A stretch of 64,000 nt of DNA, taken from assembly GCA_026874595.1 (NCBI GenBank), contig CM049309.1, forward strand, positions 26,601,033 to 26,665,032, in the 5' to 3' direction. The notes beneath the pieces were generated by a model that saw only the letters and a list, made by a program, of their open reading frames with translations, searched no databases and had not been told where the DNA came from. The stretch comes from Sipunculus nudus (taxonomy: Eukaryota; Annelida; Sipuncula; Golfingiida; Sipunculidae). Shown piece after piece: positions 1 to 10,440 of this stretch. The first letter of the stretch is position 1. Every line of letters begins with the position of its first letter. The translations under genes were made by a program, and so were the position numbers.

Positions 1-837
1 AATCCAAGTTACTAGCCATGTTTCTCTGCCTTGATTTCCACGCTTTTAAAGACTTGTACGTTTCCATACTGAGACTACATAGCTGGTTCTGAGAAGCTTC
101 TCCTGGAGAACACGTTGAAGGTGGAAGGCTCCTTAGGTTTAAACCTTGTATTTTTTTGCAAATTCTCTTATAATTTTCCCTGTATACATGCGCTGAAACA
201 TGTGCATGTTGTACATCATTAATGTTGTTTAACTTGGGCATTCCATAGGGTACACAAGTATATTATTCGTAAAGTGCAGGAAGTGCACATAGCACTGAAT
301 TATCGTAACAAAACGACCCAGTCATTGTATATGCTCATGTTACCTGCTGCTCATTCATTATGTTCAACGTCCTTAATAGTAATGTATGTGTCAAAACCCA
401 GGTCTACTTGAAGAAGCATACTGTAAAGCTTGACGAGTATCATACTGAGGATGAGCAGACGACCAAATAAGTTTCCTGTGCCCTGTATTTAGATCAGCTT
501 CGCTTCTATACTGGTAGTAGACCACAGCTGTAGATACAAGTTTGAAGATTCGGTAGTTCAAACCTTGTGGAATTTGCTGCGTAACGATCCAGAATTTGCA
601 CACACCAGTGGTTTCCACTTCCTGTGAACCAATGAAGCAGACCTAGCTCAAACGTAAGGCAGTAGTGATATCCCTTTGTACTGAAAACGGCCGTCTTGGT
701 TGATGCTTTGGCTGAATGATAGAGATATACATCAGAACCTTTACTGGTCTACTTTAGAACATTATTTATATGAACAGGCGCTCCAACAGAAGACAATAAT
801 CGACAGGTTGAATATACAATAGCCGAGGATAGCCGAA
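1..837. other. Sequence with no recognisable gene
   Basis: Moderately complex sequence without a convincing coding region. A minus-strand open frame of 75 codons (391-618) resembles nothing I recognise. It lies just upstream of the decayed coding copy at 838-1690, so part of it may be the unrecognisable beginning of that copy or its flanking mobile DNA. Confidence 0.4.
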
Positions 838-1690
838 GTGATACTTGTTAAACTGTGCAGTATGTATCCTCAATTAAATTTGGTATTTGATGCCTACATC
901 ACTTCTTTAGTTAACTTGTTTAGTTTGAACTCTACACACACACACACACACACACATAAATATATATACTCTACATGTAGAGATAACTCTAAACATACAA
1001 CAACAGGTTCTCAACAGAACCAAGGGATTTGCAGAAAATAGATTTAAAACTGCATTCTGCTTGATAAGAGGTCACAGCATGCCAACAAGGATGTGTTGAA
1101 AGATTATCAACTAGCTTTGGAATCGTAGAAAAATGTGACTCTACCACTGTCGAATAAAGAATTGTTTACCCTGAAGATATCCCAACCCTTGTCTGTCATT
1201 ACGCAGAGGCAGGCACTCGGACTTTATGTATCACATTCAGGGTATTCTTGGCATAGACATAGCATTGAGAAGTCCTGACACAGATATATTCATCCTCCTG
1301 CTTTATCTCGTATCTCAGTTTGATAACCCCACTTCATCTGTTTGAATGAATGTTTCAGTCCCAACAACACACGTAGGTATATCACCAGATCCCGACTTGT
1401 GAAAATATGTATAACTTAGTTATATCAGCACTGCCTGCTCTTCATGCATTCACATGATCTGACAGCTTCCTTTATGAATACAGGAAAAGCGGAAGCTCTT
1501 AGTCGAATGATGAAGAACTGAGGGCTTTTGGCAAACTGGAAGATAATCCCAGCTGCTGTCCTTTCTGTCATTGACAGGTTTTCTGGAACATTATGCGGAA
1601 TGCATATAGTAGGGGGAACATAAAGATCCTTTGGAACAGATCCAAGGTGTAAACCCATGCAGCCTTCTACCATGACAGGCGATTCTCACG
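838..1690 (+). pseudogene. Decayed copy of an uncharacterised, repeat-associated protein family (EADTR / SPDTD / LPALHAFTGCDT motifs)
   Basis: Separate plus-strand frames give an ordered set of motifs. LNLVFDAY is near 870. NKDVLKDYQLALES, then a stop, then LSNKELFTLKI, lie near 1080-1180. HYAEAGTRTL is near 1200 and RSPDTDIFILLLYL at about 1268-1310. ISALPALHAFT, then a stop, then SDSFLYEY, are from about 1425. From memory these match, in order, a family common in invertebrate genomes as multi-copy hypothetical proteins with (D/N)xVFDxY, NKxxLxxFL, H/QEEADTR, SPDTDVxxL and LPALHAFTGCDT blocks; its function is unknown to me. At least three frame changes and several stops, plus a CA microsatellite at 934-956, show that this copy is dead. 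The GCD of the expected TGCDT block is replaced by a stop and SD. An alternative is decayed DNA of another family, but motif order makes that unlikely. Confidence 0.6.
934..956. repeat. (AC)n microsatellite
   Basis: About 11 uninterrupted AC dinucleotides. The tract sits inside the decayed coding copy at 838-1690, directly after the VFDAY block, and translates as alternating Thr-His. Confidence 0.95.
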
Positions 1691-3400
1691 GAGAAGCCTC
1701 TGCGTATCAGCCATGTAGTGCCAGTGTGGTAACGGGCAGGTCTGTTAAAAATTGTGAATTCAATGCAAGGAAATATGCTATTGACCGAGGACTCGAATGA
1801 ATATTCGCTTTTCTAATTAGTAAAAAGATAAATTAATCAAGACAGAAATAGTATTTATAGGACACCTGTTTCTTTTTACATTAACTTTTGTCAGATTGGC
1901 AATTGTTTGAGAAATGTTTAAGATAACACTTTACATGATAGTTGAATACAGCATTGTTCATTTACCAATTTGCATGGTGATATCGCACGGAATGTTCACA
2001 CGTCAATAGTAGCGCCATATCGGCCCTCATTTCGGCCTTAACATCCTACATCAAGGACCGCACTCTAAGGCGCTATGAGGATGCAAGAATTTTCGACAGA
2101 TACGGGAAAAAAGCCTCATTGCTTAAATATACGCTGTCTTTCATTTCACATAAACCAGACCAATCATTAGGTTATTAGTATACTTTCTAAGAACACCTAC
2201 CATGTGCGAGAAGAAATAAGTTTTGACTAAGCGTTCTGGTAAATCCCTTTATATGTTTGTTGAATTTTAACCGCATGAATGTACGCATGGCTCACACGGG
2301 GCAATGGACGATAGCCAACGTGTACACGATACCGGAAATGACTCGTTACCATGGAGACGGACTCTCAGTTCGCGAGTTCACACATATTCTTTTTGGTTTT
2401 TATCCTGTTTTATCAATGCAACAGGGTAGGTTAGTGCAGTTAGCCTTACCAGCTCAATATAGATGCATAATAAGGGGTGTATTCACTGCTAACATCAACA
2501 GACAGATGTTTAACAATAGTAAGGTGAAAAACGTATGACAACAGACAATTTCATGTATGGCAAAAGTGGTTTTCTCCGTGTCCTCCACTCCTATTGAACG
2601 CCACCATCTGAGACTTGAAGAGTGCTTTGCATTAGTTATTAATTAATTGTAAAATAAAAGTTTATATTAATAGTGTTCTTCCACAAGTAGAGTCTTGTGT
2701 CAAGATTACATAATAGATGTTCATAATAAGCATTTTGCACCTTTTCAACATTGTTATTGGAACAGATTAAAATTTAAAAATGTTAAAATTATATGACAGC
2801 ACCTTCTAAACATAACGTACATCATGTTGACCCCAAGACCCGTAAGGATAAACCGCATAATCAAATATTGAAAAGTTTGTCGAAATAGGGTAATGCCTTT
2901 TTCCTCGCTCAGCGCCTCTTATATATTATGAATATATTACCTTTGCATCGGAAGGTATAATTTAATCACTTTTAAATAATCCTTTGTTATTTTATGCTAT
3001 TTTGAAGCTTGGTTAATTTATTTTTAAACTGTAGGAGACAATTACAGTAGCAAACTGATGAAAACGGTGATCAAAACATGAGTTTGATGGCAGCCATCTT
3101 GGATTTTAAAATGGCCGTCAGAGATACAAATTTAAAATAGTACCATCAAGTTTATTGGGATGAGAAACCTAGGTTTAGATACCAAAAGCCTGTTTTTATT
3201 TCATTTATAAGTTGAGATATCGTAAATATTGATTTTATCAGATTTGCATTTCGTGTCCTTAATACCAACGGGTACCCCTTTACTAAGCTGTTTTATGAGA
3301 AAACGGCTACCGATAGGTTAATAAGAATTTCAGATTCAAATTCTCCATATATTTTTCCTATAAGAATAAACCATAAACCTTTTGCACTCAAAAACATAAA
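1691..3400. other. AT-rich sequence, mostly unrecognised, with one short dispersed repeat
   Basis: No supported gene. A 93-codon plus frame (2257-2538) has no recognisable domain. Its middle (about 2325-2385, with GGAAATGAC then CCATGGAGACGG) is similar to about 33400-33470, so it is more likely a small dispersed repeat than a gene. Near 3090-3110 there is a GGCAGCCATCTT word, the reverse complement of a YY1-type AAGATGGC site. Confidence 0.4.
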
Positions 3401-5009
3401 CAAACTCCCCCGAGCTCTCGGACCAAATGATGAAACACTCAATGATGAATGTACATGCAAAGAATCATGGTAATGAATGCATTAGTTGTTCAGAAACTGG
3501 AGGTTTGGTATCAAATTTTTAATTATAGCTCGGAGGATATAGGTAACAGAGACCTAATTACAGATTTCAAAGGAGATTTTTCATGGACCTCCCTGGATGT
3601 CAAGTAAGAAGTTTCTAGGTCCAATGGTCAAGATTTGTGTCTTGTTAACAGACAACCGCATCTTTGAAGGTCTTAAGAATGGAGAAAACTAGGGACTCAG
3701 GGGTCTCGACGCTCAGCTTTATTTGTCTATAAGGATATTTTGAAGAAATTTTTCAGAATGACGGTCCTGTGACCCTTCACCTTTGACCTCTAGACCCTGA
3801 AAATCAAAATGTTTCTTACTTAAGTGATTGGTCTTTAATAGATCAAGTTTGAAGCCAATCTGTCAAGGCGAAGCAGAATTATCATCCATAAACTAATTTG
3901 TAGATGAATGGGTCCTGTGATTTTGACCCTATGACCCCAAATCGAAAAGAATCTTCCCCTATCGGCAGGTGAGTAATATCTTGAAGATGGAAGGTTTGTG
4001 ATGAAAAGTTTGGCTTGGAATGCATACTCATTCCTTTTAAAGAAAAGGGTCCTGTGACCTTGACCTTTGGACACCAATATCGACAGGGTTCTTACTTGAG
4101 TTGTGAGCCATAAAAATTAAGTTTGAAACCAATATGTCAAACTAAACTAGAGTTATCATCTGGAAACTAATTTGTGACCAGATGGCCCCCGTGACCTTGA
4201 CCTTGTGACCCCAAATTCATTTATGCTCTCCACATAATGGCAAGTCAGCTAAATGTGCAAGATGGAAAGTTAGGGATGAAAAGCCTATCTTATAATGCAG
4301 CCATAATCTTTTAAAATAAGTGAGTCTTGTGACCATGACCTTTGACCTCATGACCCAAAATCAATCAGGTTCTTTCTTTAGTGGTGGGCCATTTGTAAGT
4401 CGTGTTTAAAATCCATATATCAATCAAACCTGGAGTTATCATCTGGAAACAAATTTGTGTGGATAAACGGATTGACAGTCAGACGAACAGACAGACAGAC
4501 AGGGTGACTACTATATGGCATCAACTTGTGATCGATAAACACACCAGGTTTCGGGACACTAGATGGAATCACAGCTGAGAAACTGACATGATTGTTGTCA
4601 TTTTATAGAAAAAAATAAAAATTTTCGTAAAAATAAGAAAAAATACAGGTGGCGAGACCTCTTTTCGGGAACTGACAAAATTAGTCATGGTTAATATTCA
4701 AGGCAAAATTCATGACAATCAATGCATTAATTATCAAGATACTGGAGGTTTTGTATCGATTTTTTTATTAATCTGGGGGGGGGGGGGGGTACTTACAAGC
4801 TCGATAGCTCGGAGGATATAGGTCGCAGTGACCTAATTTCAGGTATTCAAGGAGATTTTTTATGGACCTTCCTAGGTTTTTAGTTACAGGCTTCTAGGTT
4901 CAGCGGTTGGGATTTGTGCCCTGCTAACGGACGGCCGGACGGCCGGACGGACGACGGGCAAAGCGCCATACCTATACCTCAGATGACTTACAGTAATCTG
5001 AGCTAAAAA
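3400..5009 (+). mobile_element. Family A2 element with ~340-bp core units, interrupted by an A3 element
   Basis: Fragments of the core unit seen at 29.6-32.5 kb occur at 3480-3690 and 4640-4910: 'cattagttgttcag', 'ggatataggtaacagagacctaat', 'ttctaggtcca'. The copy ends in GGACGGCCGGACGGACGACGG (4930s), then CTCAGATGACTTACAGTAATCTGAGCTAAAAA at about 4978-5009, given here as a description of the family A right-end hairpin. A run of G (about 4777-4789) lies in the second core. The two halves are separated by the element at 3689-4550. Confidence 0.55.
3689..4550 (+). mobile_element. Nested family A3 element with tandem TGACCT-rich cores
   Basis: A degenerate family A left end (GGGACTCAGGGGTC then GACGCTCAGCTTTA) starts near 3689. 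About five core units follow, spaced about 135-140 bp, each with a TGACCTTTGACCT or TGACCTTGACC block (near 3780, 3920, 4055, 4195 and 4330) and a 'tttgaagccaat...atcatc' segment. It ends in an ACAG-rich tract followed by GGGTGACTACTATATGG near 4500. A second copy is at 21180-21900. Confidence 0.55.
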
Positions 5010-5069
5010 CAGAAAAAGATTTGAGATACTGTGATGCATTTGAAAAATTTACAGATGGACAGGCAAGTG

Positions 5070-5420
5070 GACAGAATGGATTAATACCTTTATTTCACTT
5101 TCAAGGGAATAATGCATTTAAGTTTATATTTAAGCCTATTTTTTAAGCATATCAACTTTTTTCATTAATAGTTTTTATCAAATTATGTTTTTTTTTATTT
5201 ACAAGTTTTATAAATTTGGAATAAATAAAATCTGAAAATATAAGTTAAAATATCAGAATTCTAAGTTGCAATCATTATTTATCCAGAGTGTAGCTCATAT
5301 CGAGTTTTCAGTACATGCTTAATATTATTCACCGAAATAAAAGATTCAGTAAATTTGATAAAAACAACATCTTTTAAATTAAAGTATACACACTGTTAGT
5401 TGAATGAGAGAAAAACAACA
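5070..5420. repeat. Dispersed AT-rich repeat, copy 1
   Basis: 'gaataatgcatttaagtttatat' type sequence, running through 'ccagagtgtagctcatat' to 'aaagtatacacactgtt', matches 56765-57230 with substitutions and small indels. No coding content. It probably belongs to a longer mobile element whose ends I cannot place. Confidence 0.55.
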
Positions 5421-5439
5421 TCATTGTGCTAATTACTAT

Positions 5440-5751
5440 CTCAGCTATAATTGTATCCGCCAAAACAGAGTTTTGCGGGATACTATGTTTTCAGCCCGCC
5501 GCCGCCGCCGCGTAGGTGTCCGGAGAACTCCTCCGTAACCGCTTGGCGGAATTTTACGAAACCCAGGATTATGTTCGGGTCACATGTGAACTGCTGCGCC
5601 CAATTTTGTTTTGACCTCTGACCTTTCCTCTGCGCCAAATTTGTGCGTATGTTTCCACACATAAACCCACATATCAAGGGAACCGTTTGACCGATCAGGA
5701 AAAAAAAATCTGTACAAATGTAGCCCTTGGATAGCTTTATAACATACACAA
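5440..5751 (-). mobile_element. Family D unit in minus orientation, hairpin end at 5453-5486
   Basis: Read on the minus strand this matches 38335-38634 and partly 52180-52380 (words such as GGGCTACATTTGTGC, GGTCAAACG and AGGTCAGAGGTCAA). Its end is a near-perfect hairpin, GTATCCGCCAAAAC / GTTTTGCGGGATAC. A GCCGCCGCCGCCGC run lies near 5500. Open frames across it (5483-5771, minus) are products of the repeat and not genes. Confidence 0.55.
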
Positions 5752-7572
5752 ACAAGGGACCTATGGGTCACTGTGCTCAGCTGACGTTAACCTTGAAGGT
5801 AAAAATCTAAAATAATATCTAATGGAGATAAAGTGTAAGAGGAAGAGGTAATAAAGGCCATGGTTGGTTTATATGATTGGTTTGTATTGATGAGCAAGAA
5901 ATTGTTGCAAAACATGTGAGCAGTTTGTGAACAAATGATCTGTACTATTACCATGATCATTAGTTGGTTTTTCGATTAACTGTTGACATTTCAGTAGTTT
6001 ACACATTTGTTCAATTGCATCTATTTTTTTGTATAATATATATTATTAAATATATATGTATTTTTTTATGAAATGTATACAGTTGAAATATAGCTAATTA
6101 ACAACATAAAACAGGGCAAACAAAGCCTGATCTCAAATTCTGCTGAGGCAGGAAAATAATGAACAAATGTTTGTATTAAATCCTGATTTTTTTATCACAT
6201 CAATTATTTTCTAATTTAAGTTTATATTTCTATACATTTCCAATTTAACATATATATCTGAATATAAAAGTTGATTCATAATTCTCAATTGCATCGTCAT
6301 AAATCTCAATCTTGTCAGATAACACCACATACAAATGTTTATTTATTTTTTACCACAAAAATATATCTTTTAAATCTGCAAAACAATAAATATCTAAAAA
6401 TAATACTTAATTTAGATTTCACAATTTTTAATTGTGTCTTTATTTATCCATAATGTGCTTCATATTTTATAATAATTTAAGCATACTGATGGGTTCATTT
6501 ATATTTGTTAAAATCATTTAAAAGAAAATTGATTTCTTTAAAAATGCTACATTACACAACATTGCATCTTCTGGATTACACCTTGAATTATTTGAAAGTT
6601 TTTGCATATCGGAGTGGAAACAGCATTACAATTAAGGAGATACAGTGAAAACAATAACAATTACTGCATAACACTTGGTGGGTTGGGTTTGCGGGGGGGG
6701 GGGGGGGGGGGTGATGATATGAGAAAAACTGTACACCTGTCACAGCAGGGGATCTCCCCCAGTAACTGTAACAAATCAGAAACCCTGGCATAGCTGACTT
6801 CCAGTGACCTGGAGTGGGACCCTGCATCTGTAATCAAAGCAAGTGACTACAGAAAAAAATCAATAACTAGCTTAATTTTCAAGCTTTTATTTTCAAATTT
6901 CAGATTTAGACAAACTAAATATTTATGTTTACATGCTGTGAAAATTAAATCAATGGTGCTTACAGGAAAAAAACGTGCCATGGTAAAAGTTGGGCAAAAT
7001 TTAAGGTACTGATTTTTTTTTATGCTAATAACGTAAAAAAATTTACAAATTCAGATCTAATTTTGGGTAAACAATTGAATCTTAATTAAACATAGTTATA
7101 TACTTGTGAAAATAGACTCTAGTTTCAAAATTTTTCATGTTAAGGGCGTTATTATTTTTCCTGATTTTTTACAAATTCCTTTATGTTTGGCCCATAACTT
7201 AAAGATTTTATATTTTACAGACTTAATTTCTGGCATGTACATAGGAACTATATAGAGGAATATTTATGGTAAATATGAGGAAAAACAGATGAGTGGTTTT
7301 GATATTAGGCAGTCCTGAAGTGTGAAAATAGGATTTTAATAAAAAATTGAGGTGTTTCCTTAATTTCTCAAAGGAACGAAGTCGCAAAGACCCAGTTTTC
7401 GGCTTGGTAGGAGATCTTGGGGACATCTAACATTATGCTGAATTTTGGATTCCTAGGTCTTACGGTTTCAAAACGTGCCACATCTACGGACGGACGGACG
7501 GACAGACGGACGGACGATGGACAATGGACCACGACTATAGCTCAGATGACTTATAGTCAGCTGAGCTAAAAA
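5752..7572 (+). mobile_element. Family A1 element, copy 1 (~1.8 kb)
   Basis: The left end ACAAGGGACCTATGGGTCAC is followed by GCTCAGCTGACGTTAACC. The right end is an (ACGG)n tract (7486-7515) plus the TAGCTCAGATGAC...GTCAGCTGAGCTA hairpin and AAAAA. It aligns along its whole length with 41639-43547 and 52685-54484. No protein is encoded. A 19-nt poly-G tract sits at 6693-6711, at the same internal place as in the other two copies. Confidence 0.75.
6693..6711. repeat. Poly-G tract inside A1 copy 1
   Basis: Nineteen consecutive G residues. Orthologous tracts in the other A1 copies have 15 (42648-42662) and 18 (53577-53594) G, so the tract is an inherited, length-variable part of the element. 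It has G-quadruplex potential. Confidence 0.9.
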
Positions 7573-7998
7573 TGGTGGCGTCTATCTGTTCGTCTGCCTT
7601 GGGTTAAAATCACTCATATCTCTGAAGTGGTTTGATTAATTCACCTGAAATTCAGCATGCGTATCGTCCTGGATACTGGAATTAATAGTCAATTTCACAC
7701 CTGGTAAAGTTTTTACTCTTCTGAAGTAAAGAATTACTGATCTGATGAACATCCACACTTTCATAGCAATACACCACTTTGTGGACACAATTAAATGTGC
7801 ACTTTAATCATTGTAACCCTGGTGGTACAATACAAAATCTAAAATGTAGCATAGCCTAGAATAAGAAAGAAGCAAATACAGAAAACTATTACATTCATAT
7901 AGTTTATGCACCAGTGCAGGGGAGTGCAGGGCAGAGGGGAAGCCTGCTAGTAGTTGCCAAGCTGAGCCAAGGCAAGCTGCCTGGAGAGGGTTACATAA
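7573..7998 (+). repeat. Left half of a dispersed repeat split by the 11-kb insertion
   Basis: About 7670-7998 matches 57284-57610 closely ('ggaattaatagtcaatttcacacc', 'cactttgtggacacaatt', 'cagggcagagggg', 'ggttacataatg'). The match stops at 7998. The continuation of the repeat resumes at 19087, so this is the left flank of an insertion. Confidence 0.75.
7989..7998. repeat. Target-site duplication, left copy
   Basis: GGTTACATAA immediately outside the 7999-19086 insertion. It is repeated at 19087-19096 and present once in the uninterrupted paralogue near 57600. It may be up to 12 bp if a TG/CA difference is allowed. Confidence 0.7.
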
Positions 7999-8009
7999 TG
8001 TAGAGATAG

Positions 8010-8029
8010 GCGGGGAACTGTCGGTTTTC
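8010..8029 (+). repeat. Terminal inverted repeat, left
   Basis: GCGGGGAACTGTCGGTTTTC, a perfect 20-bp match to the reverse complement of 19061-19080. The match stops exactly at both edges. Confidence 0.85.
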
Positions 8030-8199
8030 GGTAGCGGCCTGTAGTTAAGCTTATGGGACTTTTCGATTTTTCGCAGGCAGTTTCTCATTTGTGCCGGGGG
8101 GGGGGGGGGGGTTGCTGGAAGCTTTGGCAGCCTGTAGTACCCTACGAAAAATTGGGAGGGGATAAAATTTATAGAAGCATCGCATTAATGTTAAGGTTG

Positions 8200-10440
8200 C
8201 CGGCAGGGGGAGTGAAATGAGAGCGGCCAGCCACTGGGGCCCCATGAATCGCACACGCAAATAGCAGCTATTTGCGACCCAAAAAATTTAGGAGGGGGTA
8301 AAATTTCTGGTAGCATCGCACTGAGAGTTAAGATTGCCGCCAGGGGGAGTGGACATGAGTGCGGGCAGACAGAGGGGCCCCCATGAATCGCAAGCGCAAA
8401 TAGCAGCTATTTGCTACCCTAAAAAATTGAGGAGGGGGTAAAATTTCTGGTAGCATCGTATTGAGAGTTAAGATTGCCGCCAGAGGGAGTGGACAAGAGA
8501 CAGGACTGCCACAGAGGCCCTATGAATCGCACGCGCAAATAGCAGCTATTTGCTACCCTAAAAATTAGGAGGAAGTAAAATAATAGTAGCAGCGCATGGA
8601 GTGTTAAGACTGCCACCAGGGGGAGTTGAGATCTCAAAGCCTGCCACAGCGGCCCAATGAATTGCACTCGCAAATAGCAGCTATTTGCTACCATAAAAGT
8701 TGTGAAGACTGCCGCCAGGGGGAGAGGAGATCTCAGCGGCCTGGCAGAGGGGTCCCCACGAGTCGCAAGCGCAAATAGCAGCTATTTGCTACACAAAATA
8801 TGTCAAGACTGCCACCAGGGGGTGTGGACATGAGAGTGGACAGACAGAGGGGCCCCCATAATCGCACGCGCAAATAGCAGCTATTTGCTACCCTAAAAAA
8901 TTAGGAGGGGGTAAAATTTATAGTAGCATTGCATTGAGCGTTATGACTGCCGCCAGGGGGAGTGGACATGAGTGCGGGCAGGCAGAGGGGCCCCCATGAA
9001 TCGCACGCGCAAATAGCTGCTATTTGCTACCCTAAAAAATTTAGGAGGGGTTCAATATATAGTAGCATCGCATTGAGTGTTAAGACTGCCGCCAGGGGGA
9101 GTGTACATGAGAGCGGGCAGACAGAAGGGCCCCAAGAATCGCAAGCGCAAATAGCAGCTATTTGCGACCCTAAAAAAATTAGGAGGGGTAAATTTCTGGT
9201 AGCATCGCATTGAGAGTTAAGATTGCCGCCAGGGGGAGTGGACTAGAGACAGGACTACCACAGGGGCCCCATGAATCGCACGCGCAAATAGCAGCTATTT
9301 GCTACCCTAAAAAATTTAGGAGGGGTTAAATATATAGTAGCATCGCATTGAGTGTTAAGACTGACGCCAGGGGGAGTGTACATGAGAGCGGGCAGACAGA
9401 AGGGCCCCATGAATCGCACGCGCAAATAGCAGCTATTTGCTACCCTAAAAAATTTAGGAGGGTGTAAAATTTCTGGTAGCATCGCATTGGGAGTTAAGAT
9501 TGCCGCAAGGGGAAGTGGACTAGAGACAGGACTGCCACAGGGGCCCCATGAATCGCACGCGCAAATAGCTGCTATTTGCTACCCTAACAAATTTAGGAGG
9601 GGTTCAATATATAGTAGCATCGCATTGAGTGTTAAGACTGCCGCCAGGGGGAGTGTACATGAGATCGGGCAGACAGAGGGGCCCCATGAATCGCAAGCGC
9701 AAATAGCAGCTATTTGCGACCCTAAAAAATTTAGGAGGGTGTAAAATTTCTGGGAGCATCACATTGAGAGTTAAGATTGCCGCCAGGGGGAGTGGACCTC
9801 AGTGCTGCCAGGGGGAGTGGACTAGAGACAGGACTACCACAGGGGCCCCATGAATCGCACGCGCAAATAGCAGCTATTTGCTACCTTAAAAAATTTAGGA
9901 GGGGTTAAATATGTAGTAGCATCGCATTGAGTGTTAAGACTGCCGCCAGGGGGAGTGTACATGAGAGCGGGCAGACAGAAGGGCCCCATAAATCGCACGC
10001 GCAAATAGCAGCTATTTGCTACCCTAAAAAATTTAGGAGGGGGTAAAATTTCTGGTAGCATCGCATTGAGAGTTAAGATTGCCGCCAGAGGGAGTGGACA
10101 AGAGACAGGACTGCCACAGGGGCCCTATGAATCGCACGCGCAAATAGCAGCTATTTGCTACCCTAAAAATTTAGGAGGGGGTAAAATTTCTGGTAGCATC
10201 GCATGGAGAGTTAAGATTGCCACCAGGGGGAGTGGAGATCTCAAAGCCTGCCACAGGGGCCCAAATGAATCGCACGCGCAAATAGCAGCTATTTGCTACC
10301 ATAAAAGTTGTGAAGACTGCCGCCAGGGAGAGAGGAGATCTCAGCGGCCTGGCAGAGGGGTCACCAGGGGAAGTGGATATGAGAGCGGCCAGACAGAGAG
10401 GCCCCCATGAGTCGCAAGCGCAAATAGCAGCTATTTGCTA
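8200..10440 (+). repeat. Satellite array I, ~140-bp unit class
   Basis: About 16 units, mostly ~140 bp apart, with two shorter (~100 bp) near 8680-8880. Each has the box CTGCCGCCAGGGGGAGTGG, a variable segment of roughly 25 bp, GGCCCCATGAATCGCACGCG and the dyad GCAAATAGCAGCTATTTGC. The 140-bp class adds an A/G-rich segment (AAATTTAGGAGGGG, then GGTAGCATCGCATTG). A higher-order repeat of about 580 bp (four units) is seen, for example 9243 onward against 9822 onward. Open frames in it are repeat artefacts. Confidence 0.9.

Noticed and set aside
2257-2538. 93-codon plus frame as a small gene
   Set aside because: Its central part is a short dispersed repeat also found near 33400, and it resembles no known protein.
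6588-6827. Open frames of 60-100 codons repeated in all A1 copies (also at 42491-42797 and 53409-53720)
   Set aside because: They run through poly-G (Pro or Gly runs), differ in frame between copies and lack any domain; chance frames in a non-coding element.
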